Of a stretch of 17,092 nt of DNA, positions 1-7,772 are shown one piece after another. Source of the DNA: JBIOJM01 sp044450785 (GTDB taxonomy: Bacteria > Planctomycetota > Planctomycetia > Isosphaerales > Isosphaeraceae); assembly GCA_044450785.1 (NCBI GenBank), contig JBIOJM010000223.1, positions 1-17,092 on the forward strand, read 5' to 3'. How positions within the stretch are numbered: position 1 is the stretch's first letter; each line of letters opens with the position of its first letter. A program made the position numbers and the translations under genes. Under the pieces are notes generated by a model. It did no database searches, was not told the DNA's origin, and was given only the letters and a program-made list of their open reading frames with translations.

Positions 1-185
1 CCCCAGCCCTCTCCCCCTGGAGAGGGAGCCAGAAACAGTTCATCGGCCGCTGCTGTGCTCTGGCGGGGACCAGGGCCCCTCTGCCCCTTGTTGGAAAACC
101 CCCTCCCTTTGAGGGGCCGGGGGGAACTCAAGCCGCGAAGCCGCGGGCTCGCTGGTCGACCCCGAAGCTCGAGCCTGGTTCGCAT
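1..185. repeat. Intergenic stretch with GC-rich hairpin repeats
   Basis: No gene is visible here. Positions 7-14 (CCCTCTCC) and 19-26 (GGAGAGGG) form a perfect 8-bp stem with a 4-nt loop. A second C-run/G-run pair lies at about 104-127 (CCCCTCCC, then GAGGGG and GGGGGG). The downstream gene on the minus strand ends at 186, so these hairpins lie just after its stop and could help end transcription, although there is no T-tract. The CCCTCTCC/GGAGAGGG pattern is the kind of low-complexity palindrome often dispersed in intergenic DNA of large bacterial genomes; a second copy is not present in this window. Confidence 0.45.
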
Positions 186-1247
186 TCATCGCCTGTCACC
201 CTCAATCCGGCTCGGCGGCTGACTTGAAAGCTGCACCAAGGCCTCGAGCACGCGCGGCTTTTGCTCGGGTCGGAGGATCAGGTGGCGGCGGGTTCCCTCG
301 GCCGTCTGCGCGAACCGCGTGAAGCCGTCGCGCTCCACAGTCACCCTTCCCGGGCGCGAATAGTCGAAGTAGCCACGGTCGCCGAGGACTGCGACCAGCA
401 CACTGGTCAGGTCCCAGGTGGGCCGGTTGTGCGGCGGTGGGTTGCGACGGATATAGGCCTCGGCGAGTGGATGATGAGGCACGTACCCATAGTCGCGCTC
501 GATGCTCACTGCCGGGTACGGCAGGGCGATCCCGATCTCAAAGCCGCTGTAAACCATTGGCGACGGCCACCGCTCGGCCAAGGTCTTGGCACTCGCGACA
601 TCCTTGATGACGTTATACTCCAAAAAGCGGGTGTCGCCCTCGATCGGTTGAAACGCGCCAGCCATCAGCGAGAGCAGTTTTACTTTTTTCTCCACGAGCT
701 CGCGGCCGGTGAGCGGCGAATGGTCGTCCGGCGCGGAATCCAGCAGTCGGGCCAGGTTGGTCGAGAACCCGACCTGCACGATCATGACCGAGCGATCGGG
801 CTGTGCCGCCAGCGTCGCGCGCAGGACCGCGGTCGCGCTCTTGCGGCCCGAACCCGGTTCATGGGGATAGCGCCAGCGCCCTGTACCCTTTTCTTTCTCC
901 TCGACCAATCTAAGGAACGCACTCTTTTCGACGACGCCACCCTCGCCCACCGCGCCGATCGGGATCCCGCCGCGACCGTAGAACGTGTTGACGGCATCGA
1001 CAAAGGGCGCGGCCAGGTCGTGATCGACACTGACCGTCACCGCCAGGAGTCTGCAAAGCCCGCGCGACTCGAGCGCGTGGATCATCCCCAGGGCCAGCAC
1101 GTCGTCGCAATCGCCACAGATGTCGGTGTCGAAGATCAGCCGCACCGGTTCGGCACCCGCAGCCTGAACGGGAGACATGTGCGGATCCATCGTCAGGGTC
1201 AACGTCGCGGCGAACGCGACGACCAGCGGAAGGATGTCCCAATGCAT
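186..1247 (-). CDS. Exported nucleoside hydrolase (IUNH family)
   Basis: The 353-residue product is a nucleoside hydrolase-like protein. The family cleaves the N-glycosidic bond of nucleosides and holds a Ca2+ ion through an N-terminal Asp cluster. That cluster is seen as DTDICGDCDD at residues 40-49, right after the first beta strand (VRLIF). A later EYNVIKDVASAK segment matches the usual F/Y-N...D-P/V-A element. The canonical His-Asp pair near the C-terminus appears as Trp-Asp (TWDLTSVL), so substrate preference may differ from classical inosine-uridine hydrolases. The first ~30 residues are a hydrophobic stretch (ILPLVVAFAATLTLT) ending in VQAAGA, which suggests Sec export, although the n-region lacks Lys/Arg. 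I chose ATG 1247 because it directly precedes this hydrophobic stretch; the same frame stays open upstream to 2012 but overlaps another gene there and has no matching family content. The gene is divergent from the DUF2934 gene. The exact substrate cannot be read from the sequence. Confidence 0.85.
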   Translation of the reverse strand: MHWDILPLVVAFAATLTLTMDPHMSPVQAAGAEPVRLIFDTDICGDCDDVLALGMIHALESRGLCRLLAVTVSVDHDLAAPFVDAVNTFYGRGGIPIGAVGEGGVVEKSAFLRLVEEKEKGTGRWRYPHEPGSGRKSATAVLRATLAAQPDRSVMIVQVGFSTNLARLLDSAPDDHSPLTGRELVEKKVKLLSLMAGAFQPIEGDTRFLEYNVIKDVASAKTLAERWPSPMVYSGFEIGIALPYPAVSIERDYGYVPHHPLAEAYIRRNPPPHNRPTWDLTSVLVAVLGDRGYFDYSRPGRVTVERDGFTRFAQTAEGTRRHLILRPEQKPRVLEALVQLSSQPPSRIEGDRR

Positions 1248-1385
1248 GGCGGATGATGCCCTCAGGTGTCGCCTGGCCCAAGCCCCCACAACGCTCGCGA
1301 CTGGCGCACCGCGCCCGGTGCATGACGGTCGACGCCGGGACGAGATGCGCGGGGCACTCGATCGAAATTCTCGCCTTGAGAGGAT

Positions 1386-1415
1386 ACTATAAGGCACTCG
1401 AATGCGGGTTGTCGA
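1386..1415 (-). promoter_or_regulatory. Candidate sigma-70-like promoter for the nucleoside hydrolase gene
   Basis: Read on the minus strand, TCGACA (1415-1410) is followed after 18 nt by TATAGT (1391-1386). This gives a leader of about 130 nt before the ATG at 1247. It lies in the 195-bp divergent gap and could overlap a plus-strand promoter for the gene at 1443. Based only on similarity to TTGACA/TATAAT. Confidence 0.3.
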
Positions 1416-1442
1416 CGATCGATCGATTACTGGGCCCAACAG

Positions 1443-2288
1443 ATGCTCCCCACCGACGACCAGATCCGGCAGGCGGCCTACGATCTCTGGGAGAGACGCG
1501 GGCGGGTCAACGGACGCGACCGCCTGGACTGGTACGCGGCCGAACGCGAGCTGGAGTTCTCGATGAACTACCAGACGATTGTGGAGTATTCGCTCGACGT
1601 CCCGGGGATGTTGGTCCTCGGGGATCGGCCGACCCGCTATTGCCGATTCTGCGAGCGGACTTCCGTTCAGGTGGGTTTCGGCGCTCAGCGCCCCGTCGTT
1701 CCGGGCGTCGGCCCTACCTCCTTGTACACGGAGGCGGTTTGCGACGATTGCCAGGCGAATTGCCTTGACCCGCTGGCTGTTGAATTCGAGCGGTTCTGGA
1801 GTACACTGCGGGACGATCGTGCCGGCCACGACGCCGGCCAGGAGCTTGCCGCGCGGAACCTGTACTCGCTCGCCGTCCTGAAGTCGCTGATCGCCAGTGC
1901 GCTCTTGATCATGCCGCAGAGCGAGCTGGCGTACTTCGTCGACACACTGGAATGGGTGAACAACCCGAATCACCGCCACGACGCCCGGCTGTTTGCCGAG
2001 ACGGTGTGCCACGTTTACGCGGCTTCCTTCCTTCGGGACCGGTCCCGGACCCGCCTGGCCAGGCGGATCGATGCCGATTTACCGTTGCCTTACATGATTT
2101 ACTTTCTTTCGCGCGGGGGAATCATGCTCCAGGTTCACCTGCCGCTGTGTCTTCGCGACCAGGACCTCGACGGCCGAGTCGTGAGGATGCCCGAGCGTTC
2201 GCTCACCCAGGGAGAGGGTCCCCAATTCCAGGAAAGCCGCTCCACGGTGTTGCAACTCGTCACCTCCGAGAAACGGGTACGCAGCTAG
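1443..2288 (+). CDS. DUF2934 protein with degenerate HNH-like Cys4 zinc module
   Basis: The product has 281 residues. The N-terminus (about 5-37, QIRQAAYDLWERRGR then GRDRLDWYAAE) is a clear DUF2934 segment, a short helical domain common in planctomycete and proteobacterial proteins of unknown role. It is followed by a Cys4 module: CRFC at 67-70 and CDDC at 100-103, spaced like the two zinc knuckles of an HNH_5-type endonuclease. The usual histidine ahead of 'vvP' is missing (AQRPVVPGVG) and the usual Asn after the second knuckle is Gln, so nuclease activity looks unlikely; I infer a structural or binding role. The rest is helical with no recognised domain. There is no clear Shine-Dalgarno before ATG 1443. 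The stop codon TAG lies inside a dispersed repeat (ACGCAGCTAG), so the last residues (KRVRS) appear to be repeat-encoded and the original C-terminus may have been longer or different. Confidence 0.75.
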   Translation: MLPTDDQIRQAAYDLWERRGRVNGRDRLDWYAAERELEFSMNYQTIVEYSLDVPGMLVLGDRPTRYCRFCERTSVQVGFGAQRPVVPGVGPTSLYTEAVCDDCQANCLDPLAVEFERFWSTLRDDRAGHDAGQELAARNLYSLAVLKSLIASALLIMPQSELAYFVDTLEWVNNPNHRHDARLFAETVCHVYAASFLRDRSRTRLARRIDADLPLPYMIYFLSRGGIMLQVHLPLCLRDQDLDGRVVRMPERSLTQGEGPQFQESRSTVLQLVTSEKRVRS

Positions 2289-2352
2289 TATTGAACGGGA
2301 AGCGGGGGCATCGCGTCGGTCTCGGTGTTTTGAAACTAGCTGCGTCCCGTTT
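2272..2352. repeat. Imperfect hairpin of two inverted GGGACGCAGCTAG-type repeats (copies A and B)
   Basis: Copy A (2272-2290, AACGGGTACGCAGCTAGTA) and inverted copy B (2333-2351, AAACTAGCTGCGTCCCGTT) bracket about 42 nt. A carries an extra T, and B has one C fewer than copies C and D. Copy A contains the TAG stop of the gene at 1443-2288. Copy B also lies 4 nt from inverted copy C, so an alternative B-C stem of about 19 bp with one bulge and a 4-nt loop is possible. Confidence 0.7.
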
Positions 2353-2355
2353 ACG

Positions 2356-2420
2356 AACGGGGACGCAGCTAGTTTTGAGGATGATCTCGGAGTACCGAGA
2401 AAACTAGCTGCGTCCCCGTT
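2356..2420. repeat. Perfect 21-bp hairpin of inverted GGGACGCAGCTAG repeats (copies C and D), likely bidirectional terminator
   Basis: Copy C (2356-2376, beginning AACGGGGACGCAGCTAG) and inverted copy D (2400-2420) are perfect reverse complements over 21 bp. Between them sits a second small hairpin, CTCGG-AGTA-CCGAG (2386-2399). The TAA stop of the minus-strand sulfotransferase gene (2421-2419) overlaps the outer end of copy D. Because the two flanking genes converge here, the structure could stop transcription from both sides; the stem ends in A/T runs. Arrangement as paired inverted units resembles BIME/REPIN elements spread by REP-associated tyrosine transposases; no such transposase gene is in the window. 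Confidence 0.75.
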
Positions 2421-4638
2421 ACTGGTCGTCGTCCAGCTCGACTCCGTGGCTCTGGAATGCCTGGAACAGCGGCTGAAGGCCCTGCTCGTATCGCCGCCAG
2501 CGTCCGACGGAATTCGAATGGATCGGCTGACGAACCTGCACCAGGCTGGCTGTTCGGACGACGCGGCGCGTCGAGTGGAATTCGAGGCAGGCCGGGTCCC
2601 AGGGCAGTCCGACGAATTCGACCATGCGGCGGGCGTTTGCCTCCGGTTCATGGACGAGCTCTTCATAGGAGACGTCGAGCCATTCGAGAGGTCGGGTGCG
2701 TCTCCAGTGGTTGAGGATTCGCTGGTGATCGGCGAATCGCTGGGCGAGGTGGTCCCAGTCGTTGTTCCAAGGGTTCGACGTGAAGCCGGTCTGCCAGCAG
2801 GAGAGTGCGACGTCGCGAAGGTCGCGGCAGCAGACGATGACCCGGGCGCTCGGCCAGAGGATGGCGATTAAGCCCAGGAGCCGGAGGTTGTCGGGCATCT
2901 TGTCGACGACGCGCATGGCCGCGCTCGGTGCGAGCGAGTCGAGCCGGTCGAGGTAGAGTCGAGCCGCCTTGCGCGCAGACTGCGGGCTCAGGTTATGCAC
3001 GGCTTCGGAGGGGGAGACGGCGGGCTGGCCGGTTCGTTCGAGCAGGCTTTGGAAGACGCGATGCAAGTCAGGCAGCTCCCCCGCGCCATGGATCTGGGGA
3101 TGGGAGGCGAGGATTTGTTCGACCAGGGTTGTTCCCGATCGCGGCAGACCGACGACGAAGACCGGCCGCGGATCGGGATCGCCCCATCCACGCGCGCGGT
3201 CGATGGCATCGGGAGTGAAAGCCTCGATCAGCCGGTCGATGAAGCGTGAGTGGCGGCCGGGGTCGTGTACCTGACCCCGCGCGGCCCGGGCGGAGGACTG
3301 CAGGGCATGGGCGGCCTCGTAGAGCGCGGCTGCCCGAACGTACAGACCACGCGCATCGAAAACCGCGGCCAGGCAGAAGTGCAGCATGGCGCGGGTGCTG
3401 ACGGGCAGGTATTTCTGATCGAGCAACCGCTCGATCGCCGCGACCTCCGCATCGGCCAATCGGCCCTTGAGGTTGATGGCCAGTCTCCAGTAGGCTTCCG
3501 CCAGCGTGGGGCGGAGGGCCAGGGCCGCCCTTGCGGACTGAGACGACAGCTCGAAGTCTCCCTGTTCGGCCTGAAGCCGGGCCAGCCCGGTCCAGGCCAG
3601 CGCGAGCGCCGGGTCGATCCGAAGGGCCTCGCGGAAGCAAGGCTCGGCTTGGTCGAGCCGGCCCTGCTCCAGGAGGGCCATGCCCAGGCCGTGATGGGCC
3701 TCCGCGAACTCGGGATTACACGCGAGGGCCGATCGGTAATGCGGGACGGCTTCCTCGAATCGACCGCAAAGGCCCAGCAAGCCGCCGAAGTCAGCGTGGA
3801 AACGTGGCTCGCCGGGCTGGAGGGCTCGAGCCGCTTCGTAGAATCGGGAGGCTTCCTCATAGCGTCCGCGCTCCTGAAGCAGCACGCCGATGTTGTGGCG
3901 GGCCAATGCGTGGCGGGGATCGCGTTTCAGAGACTGCTGATAGCAGGCCATTGCCTCATCGAGCCTGCCTTGGAGCCGGAGGACGTTGCCGAGGTTTTCG
4001 AGTGCGGGGGCAAGCTCGGGTGCAAGGGCGACGGCCCGCCGGCAGAGGGCTTCCGCCTCGTCGAGGCGGTCGGTCTCGTCGGTCTCGCTCAGGAACCGTC
4101 CCAGGTTGGTGAGTGCCATGGCGTTGTCGGGCTCGATCCGCAGGGCCAGGCGGAGCGCCTCCACCGCCTCGCCAGGGCGGCGGCGCGACAGAAGGACGTT
4201 GCCCATGTTGATGTACGCGGCCACGAACCGGGGTTCGCGCGCGATGGCTTCCTGGTACGCACTCTCGGCTTCGGCGTAGCGCCCTTGATCGTAGGCCAGA
4301 AGGCCCAGGCTGTTCCAGGTTTGCGCGAGTGCCGGATCGAGGGCCTGTGCCTTCCGTAGGTGCTCGAGCGCCAGGTCGAGGCGCTTGACGGTTCGCAGGG
4401 CTTCGCCCAGGTTTGCCTGCAAGCGGGCGGAGTCCGGGCGAATCGCCACGCCCCGCCCGAACAACGTCGCCGCCTCGTCGGCCCGCCCTTGCTGACACAA
4501 CAAGACGCCGAGGCCTTCGAGTGCTCGGACGGCGTTCGGATCAGACTCCAGCACCTCGCGATACAGGGTCTCGGCCTTGGGAAACTGCCCCTGGACATGG
4601 AGAGTCTGGGCCTCGTCGAGGATGCCAGGTCTGACCAT
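2419..4638 (-). CDS. TPR-repeat sulfotransferase
   Basis: The 739-residue protein has two parts. Residues ~1-430 are about a dozen tandem tetratricopeptide repeats (for example the pattern ALxNLGxxLxxxGRxxEAxxxYxxALxxxP), a protein-binding superhelix. Residues ~490-739 are a sulfotransferase domain: the 5'-phosphosulfate-binding loop GLPRSGTT is at 497-504 and the 3'-phosphate-binding segment CCRDLRDVALS at 603-613. Such enzymes move sulfate from PAPS to an acceptor, here unknown; related TPR fusions are abundant in planctomycetes. I chose ATG 4638 because a GAGAG sequence lies 6 nt upstream and TPR content begins at once. The frame stays open to 4869, but that extension overlaps the phosphatase gene in another frame. 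It is the last gene of the minus-strand block, 73 nt after the phosphatase gene, and its TAA abuts a hairpin repeat. Confidence 0.9.
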   Translation of the reverse strand: MVRPGILDEAQTLHVQGQFPKAETLYREVLESDPNAVRALEGLGVLLCQQGRADEAATLFGRGVAIRPDSARLQANLGEALRTVKRLDLALEHLRKAQALDPALAQTWNSLGLLAYDQGRYAEAESAYQEAIAREPRFVAAYINMGNVLLSRRRPGEAVEALRLALRIEPDNAMALTNLGRFLSETDETDRLDEAEALCRRAVALAPELAPALENLGNVLRLQGRLDEAMACYQQSLKRDPRHALARHNIGVLLQERGRYEEASRFYEAARALQPGEPRFHADFGGLLGLCGRFEEAVPHYRSALACNPEFAEAHHGLGMALLEQGRLDQAEPCFREALRIDPALALAWTGLARLQAEQGDFELSSQSARAALALRPTLAEAYWRLAINLKGRLADAEVAAIERLLDQKYLPVSTRAMLHFCLAAVFDARGLYVRAAALYEAAHALQSSARAARGQVHDPGRHSRFIDRLIEAFTPDAIDRARGWGDPDPRPVFVVGLPRSGTTLVEQILASHPQIHGAGELPDLHRVFQSLLERTGQPAVSPSEAVHNLSPQSARKAARLYLDRLDSLAPSAAMRVVDKMPDNLRLLGLIAILWPSARVIVCCRDLRDVALSCWQTGFTSNPWNNDWDHLAQRFADHQRILNHWRRTRPLEWLDVSYEELVHEPEANARRMVEFVGLPWDPACLEFHSTRRVVRTASLVQVRQPIHSNSVGRWRRYEQGLQPLFQAFQSHGVELDDDQ

Positions 4639-4685
4639 TTCGCTCTCATTCCCTCTCGCCAGCGCGTCCAGACAGACGGGCCGAA

Positions 4686-4714
4686 GTTCGTGACGAACGG
4701 AGTGTGTCCCTTTA
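4686..4714. repeat. Short palindrome and GGGAC-type repeat-like sequence at the phosphatase stop codon
   Basis: On the minus strand the phosphatase stop reads AAG-TAA and runs straight into AGGGACACACTCCG, then the 13-bp palindrome GTTCGTCACGAAC (4698-4686, one unpaired centre base). It shares the GGGAC core of the two repeat families elsewhere in the window and likewise sits at a gene end, but only one copy is present here, so calling it a repeat is an inference. Confidence 0.35.
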
Positions 4715-6376
4715 CTTTCGGGCCAGGCAGACGAGGGTGATATCATCAAACTGCGGGCGATCCGCCGCGTGTCGTTGGATGGCCTTGACGACCTCTTCGC
4801 CAACAGCCGAGGCCCCGGGCCCCGCGCCCAGCAACGATTCACGGAAGGCGTCATCACCGAGGCGATCACCGGCTGAGTTCATGGCGTCGGTGACGCCGTC
4901 GGTATAAAGGACGACGGTCTCTCCGCGCTCGAGGGTGGTCTCGGCGGCTTCGTAACGGTAGTCGGGTTTGATCGCCAGAGGTAAGCCCGAGATCGTTCGG
5001 CCGAACTCCTCCAGCTTGCCGTCCCGGCGGCGAATCAGGGGACACGGATGACCCGCGTTGACCACGCTGAGGCGATGCTGATCGACGTCGAGCACGACAA
5101 GCAGAAACGTGATGTACAAGTCGAGGACGCCACCGTCATCGAACTGGCGGTTGAGCTGTTCCATCACGCGCCGCGGATCGGGGTTACCGCGGAGGATCAT
5201 CCGGACCTCGGCCGATAGCTTGGCGGTCATCAAGGCCGCCGGCATCCCTTTACCGACAACGTCGCCGACGGCGATCGCCCACCGCGAGGCAGTGCCTCCC
5301 TCCTCCGGTTCAGGCGGGGAGATGGGGATGAAACCGTAGTAATCGCCGCCGACATGGCGCGCCGGCTCGTAGTGCGCCCAGAAATCGTACCCAGGCACGG
5401 AAGCGGGTCGCTCCGGCAAGAGAGATTGCATCACCTGCCGGGCGAACTGAAGCTCGTGCTCCATTTCCTTCTGCTTGATCAACACCTTGTGCAACTGGGC
5501 ATTCTGGACTGCCACACTGATCTGGCTGGCGACGGCAGCCAGGAGATCCAGGTCATCCTCCTCGAACCGTCCCCGGCCGTCGCGCGTGTCGATCTGCATG
5601 ATTCCGATGGGATGCCGGTCCTGATCGAACAGCGGCACGCACATGAGGGAGCGAATCCTGCTGTCCGAGACACTCGCGTTATCAGGATATTCCTGGGCGA
5701 GGTCCTTGCAGAGGATGGCCTGTCCGCCGTTCAAGACACGGTTAAGCACCGTCTTGCTGATCTTGAGCTCCCCGGCCTGCCCGGTCCGGGATCGAATGAT
5801 CTCGGGCACCAGCGAATTCGAGACCGGGTCTTTCAACAAGACGAAGCCGCGTTCCGCTCGGGGAAAGATCTCGAAGAGCGAGTTGAAGATCCGACCCAGG
5901 ACCTCGCTCAGGACCAGCGTGCCTCCGAGTTCCTGGCTGATGAGCCGAAGGGCCCGGAACTTGTCCTCAGGCTTGATGATCGGGAAGTTACGGTCGCTCT
6001 GGTTCAGGACGTCGATCGCCGCGTAGACCGTCGATTGCTCGTCTTCTCCCTCCTCGATCTGCACCACCCGGCTGGTGAAGCTGAGGAGGACTTCCCCGAT
6101 CTGAAGCGTGCTGCCGTCTTCGAGCAAGACGGGATTCGCCAGCTTGCAGCCATTGACGATCGTCCCGCGCGTGCTGCCCAAGTCCTTGATCTCGAAGCGG
6201 CCGTTATTCCGCAGGATCGCCGCGTGCTTCCGAGAAACGGACTTGGGCAGCAAGACCAGATCGCAGTCCTGATTGCGTCCGATGATCGTCACATCGCGAT
6301 CCAGCTTGAAAAGCTGTCCGGTAAGCGGACCGTTCAGGATCTGGAGTATCGGGACGATGCTTTGCGGAGTCGCCAT
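4712..6376 (-). CDS. FHA-GAF-PP2C (RsbU/SpoIIE-type) serine phosphatase
   Basis: The 554-residue protein has three recognisable domains. An FHA domain (about 10-100) shows IIGR at 31-34, SVSRKH at 46-51 and LGSTRGT at 66-72, the phosphothreonine-binding residues. A GAF sensor domain follows (about 140-295). A helical linker (KQKEMEHELQFARQVMQSLLP, ~301-321) leads to a SpoIIE/RsbU-type PP2C domain (about 325-552) with metal-binding GGDYYG (343-348), AVGDVVGKG (369-377), NAGHP (440-444), YTDGVTDAM (491-499) and FDDITLV (543-549). All key Asp residues are present, so it should be active. Family members dephosphorylate anti-anti-sigma factors in partner-switch signalling; the FHA domain suggests docking to a Ser/Thr-kinase-phosphorylated partner. 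No kinase or anti-sigma gene is adjacent. ATG 6376 precedes the FHA domain directly; the Shine-Dalgarno is weak. Confidence 0.9.
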   Translation of the reverse strand: MATPQSIVPILQILNGPLTGQLFKLDRDVTIIGRNQDCDLVLLPKSVSRKHAAILRNNGRFEIKDLGSTRGTIVNGCKLANPVLLEDGSTLQIGEVLLSFTSRVVQIEEGEDEQSTVYAAIDVLNQSDRNFPIIKPEDKFRALRLISQELGGTLVLSEVLGRIFNSLFEIFPRAERGFVLLKDPVSNSLVPEIIRSRTGQAGELKISKTVLNRVLNGGQAILCKDLAQEYPDNASVSDSRIRSLMCVPLFDQDRHPIGIMQIDTRDGRGRFEEDDLDLLAAVASQISVAVQNAQLHKVLIKQKEMEHELQFARQVMQSLLPERPASVPGYDFWAHYEPARHVGGDYYGFIPISPPEPEEGGTASRWAIAVGDVVGKGMPAALMTAKLSAEVRMILRGNPDPRRVMEQLNRQFDDGGVLDLYITFLLVVLDVDQHRLSVVNAGHPCPLIRRRDGKLEEFGRTISGLPLAIKPDYRYEAAETTLERGETVVLYTDGVTDAMNSAGDRLGDDAFRESLLGAGPGASAVGEEVVKAIQRHAADRPQFDDITLVCLARK

Positions 6377-6444
6377 GGTCTTGTACGCTTTCTCGTCGCG
6401 CCTCTGTGTAGTACATCGTTTTCGCTCGATGCCCACCGAAATGG

Positions 6445-6473
6445 ATTCTACCAAAAAATGAATTCTCGGTGAA
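6445..6473 (-). promoter_or_regulatory. Candidate promoter for the FHA-GAF-PP2C phosphatase gene
   Basis: On the minus strand TTCACC (6473-6468), a 17-nt spacer with a T-run, and TAGAAT (6450-6445) lie in the 119-bp gap after the methyltransferase gene. The predicted transcript would start about 60 nt before ATG 6376. The gap and this motif suggest the phosphatase is not wholly dependent on read-through from upstream. Confidence 0.35.
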
Positions 6474-6495
6474 ACGGGCGACGGGTTGACCATCA

Positions 6496-7314
6496 TCACA
6501 ACCGGCGATCGATTGGTTGTGGGTCGCGCGTCAGGCGCTGGATCAAGATGCCCGCGGCCACGGCGACGTTGAGCGAACCGGCGTTAGGGCGCATCGGAAT
6601 CGTGATCTTCCGCTCGCATCTCTCCAGCCACTCCGGCTCGATCCCTTGATCCTCCTCGCCAAGGACGAGGCCCAGCCGGTAGGGACGAGGGACGTGATCG
6701 AACGGTTCCGCGGTAGGATCGGCCACGGCGCCTCGCAACTCCACCTGGTCGTCATTGGCCAGCTTGTCCACCATCTCGCCCAGCCGGTTCGACACGGTGA
6801 CATGGACCCGCAGTATCGAGCCCATCGATACCCGCAGGACACGGCGCGAGAACGGATCAGGACAGGCGGGACCAGCCAGGATCGCGTCGATGCCGAAGAC
6901 ATCGCCGATGCGGGCGATGGCACCCAGGTTTTCCGGGTTCGAGAGCCTGGGACAGATGACCAGGGTGAGCCGTCGATCCCGGTCCCGGACAATCGTGTCC
7001 AGAGACGGCCAGGTACGGCGTTCGGCGCAGGCCAGGATTCCGCGGTGGAACGGGAAACCCACCAGCGTATGGATCAAGTCGTGCGGCAGAACATAGGTTG
7101 GCACGCCGTCCGGAATCGGGTTCTTGAGCCTCGGCCTGCGGCGATCGGTTACAAGCACCGAAACGGTGGGGAACCGGCTGTCGAGCAGCCGATCGACCAA
7201 CCGCTCCCCTTCAACGACGAACTGCCCGAGCCGGCGCGTTTGGTTCGTGGCCTTGAGCGAACGGTAAATCGCGAGCCGGGGATCGTCGAGATCGTTGATC
7301 GGGATAACGGACAT
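6496..7314 (-). CDS. SpoU/TrmH-family RNA 2'-O-methyltransferase
   Basis: The 272-residue protein has the three SPOUT motifs in order: NPENLGA (126-132), LVLGEE (216-221) and IPMRPNAGSLNVAVA (239-253), which form the knotted S-adenosylmethionine site. The N-terminal ~100 residues (FVVEGERLVDRLL) match the substrate-binding part of RlmB/TrmH-like enzymes that methylate ribose in rRNA or tRNA; which RNA cannot be said. The start ATG 7314 is 5 nt after the TGA of the thioesterase gene, so the two are probably translationally coupled. The frame is open upstream to 7704, but that part overlaps the thioesterase gene and has an Arg/Pro-rich composition typical of a wrong frame. It is most likely a housekeeping RNA modification gene. 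Confidence 0.9.
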   Translation of the reverse strand: MSVIPINDLDDPRLAIYRSLKATNQTRRLGQFVVEGERLVDRLLDSRFPTVSVLVTDRRRPRLKNPIPDGVPTYVLPHDLIHTLVGFPFHRGILACAERRTWPSLDTIVRDRDRRLTLVICPRLSNPENLGAIARIGDVFGIDAILAGPACPDPFSRRVLRVSMGSILRVHVTVSNRLGEMVDKLANDDQVELRGAVADPTAEPFDHVPRPYRLGLVLGEEDQGIEPEWLERCERKITIPMRPNAGSLNVAVAAGILIQRLTRDPQPIDRRL

Positions 7315-7319
7315 CGTGT

Positions 7320-7772
7320 TCAGAACGTGCGTCCCTCGAGGGTTTCGATTGCGCTTCGGATCGATGCGGGGATGGGACGCGACTGGTTCGCGCGATAGTC
7401 GAAGACGACGGTGGTCGAGGCTCCCTCGGCGACGACAGCGCCCTGATCGAGACTGACAACCGACTGCTCCATGCCCAGGCTGCTGCGACCGATCCGGACG
7501 ACGCGGATGCCGACCTGGACCGTGTCGGGAAAGGTGACCTGGCGGCGGTAGTTGCACGAAGTCGCCGCCAAGATCGGCCCGATCCGCTCGGCCTGGAACA
7601 GGTCGAACAGTCCGATCCGCCGGCTGTACGCGATCCGGGCCGACTCGAACCAGCGGAACGGGACGGTGTTGTTGACGTGCCCGAACGCATCCTGATCGCC
7701 CCACTGGACGGGGATCGTGATCACGACGGGGAATGAGACGAGCAGTACGTGGTGAGTGGTTTCAGAATCCAC
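7320..7772 (-). CDS. Hotdog-fold acyl-CoA thioesterase (4HBT family)
   Basis: The 150-residue product is a single 4HBT hotdog domain. The active-site segment WGDQDAFGHVNN (24-35) carries the catalytic Asp and the HVNN helix start seen in 4-hydroxybenzoyl-CoA thioesterase-like enzymes such as YbgC. These hydrolyse acyl-CoA thioesters; the acyl group is unknown. The later segments NYRRQVTFPDTVQVG and STTVVFDY fit the following beta strands. There is no ATG near the expected N-terminus. GTG 7772 gives a normal length with a GAG a few bases upstream; GTG 7823 would add 17 residues rich in Arg and Pro and is the alternative. The start is therefore uncertain while the family is not. It is the first gene of the minus-strand block and nearly touches the methyltransferase gene. 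Confidence 0.85.
   Translation of the reverse strand: MDSETTHHVLLVSFPVVITIPVQWGDQDAFGHVNNTVPFRWFESARIAYSRRIGLFDLFQAERIGPILAATSCNYRRQVTFPDTVQVGIRVVRIGRSSLGMEQSVVSLDQGAVVAEGASTTVVFDYRANQSRPIPASIRSAIETLEGRTF

Noticed and set aside
261..1256. 331-codon plus-strand frame
   Set aside because: Antisense to the nucleoside hydrolase; composition is typical of a GC-rich shadow frame.
186..2012. Very long minus-strand open frame that would extend the nucleoside hydrolase by 255 residues
   Set aside because: The extension overlaps the well-supported DUF2934 gene on the other strand and shows no domain; the signal-like stretch begins at 1247.
3250..4359. 369-codon plus-strand frame
   Set aside because: Antisense shadow of the TPR repeats; its Gly/Glu/Ala-rich pattern mirrors them.
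5354..6472. 372-codon plus-strand frame
   Set aside because: Antisense to the FHA-GAF-PP2C gene, which has full domain support.
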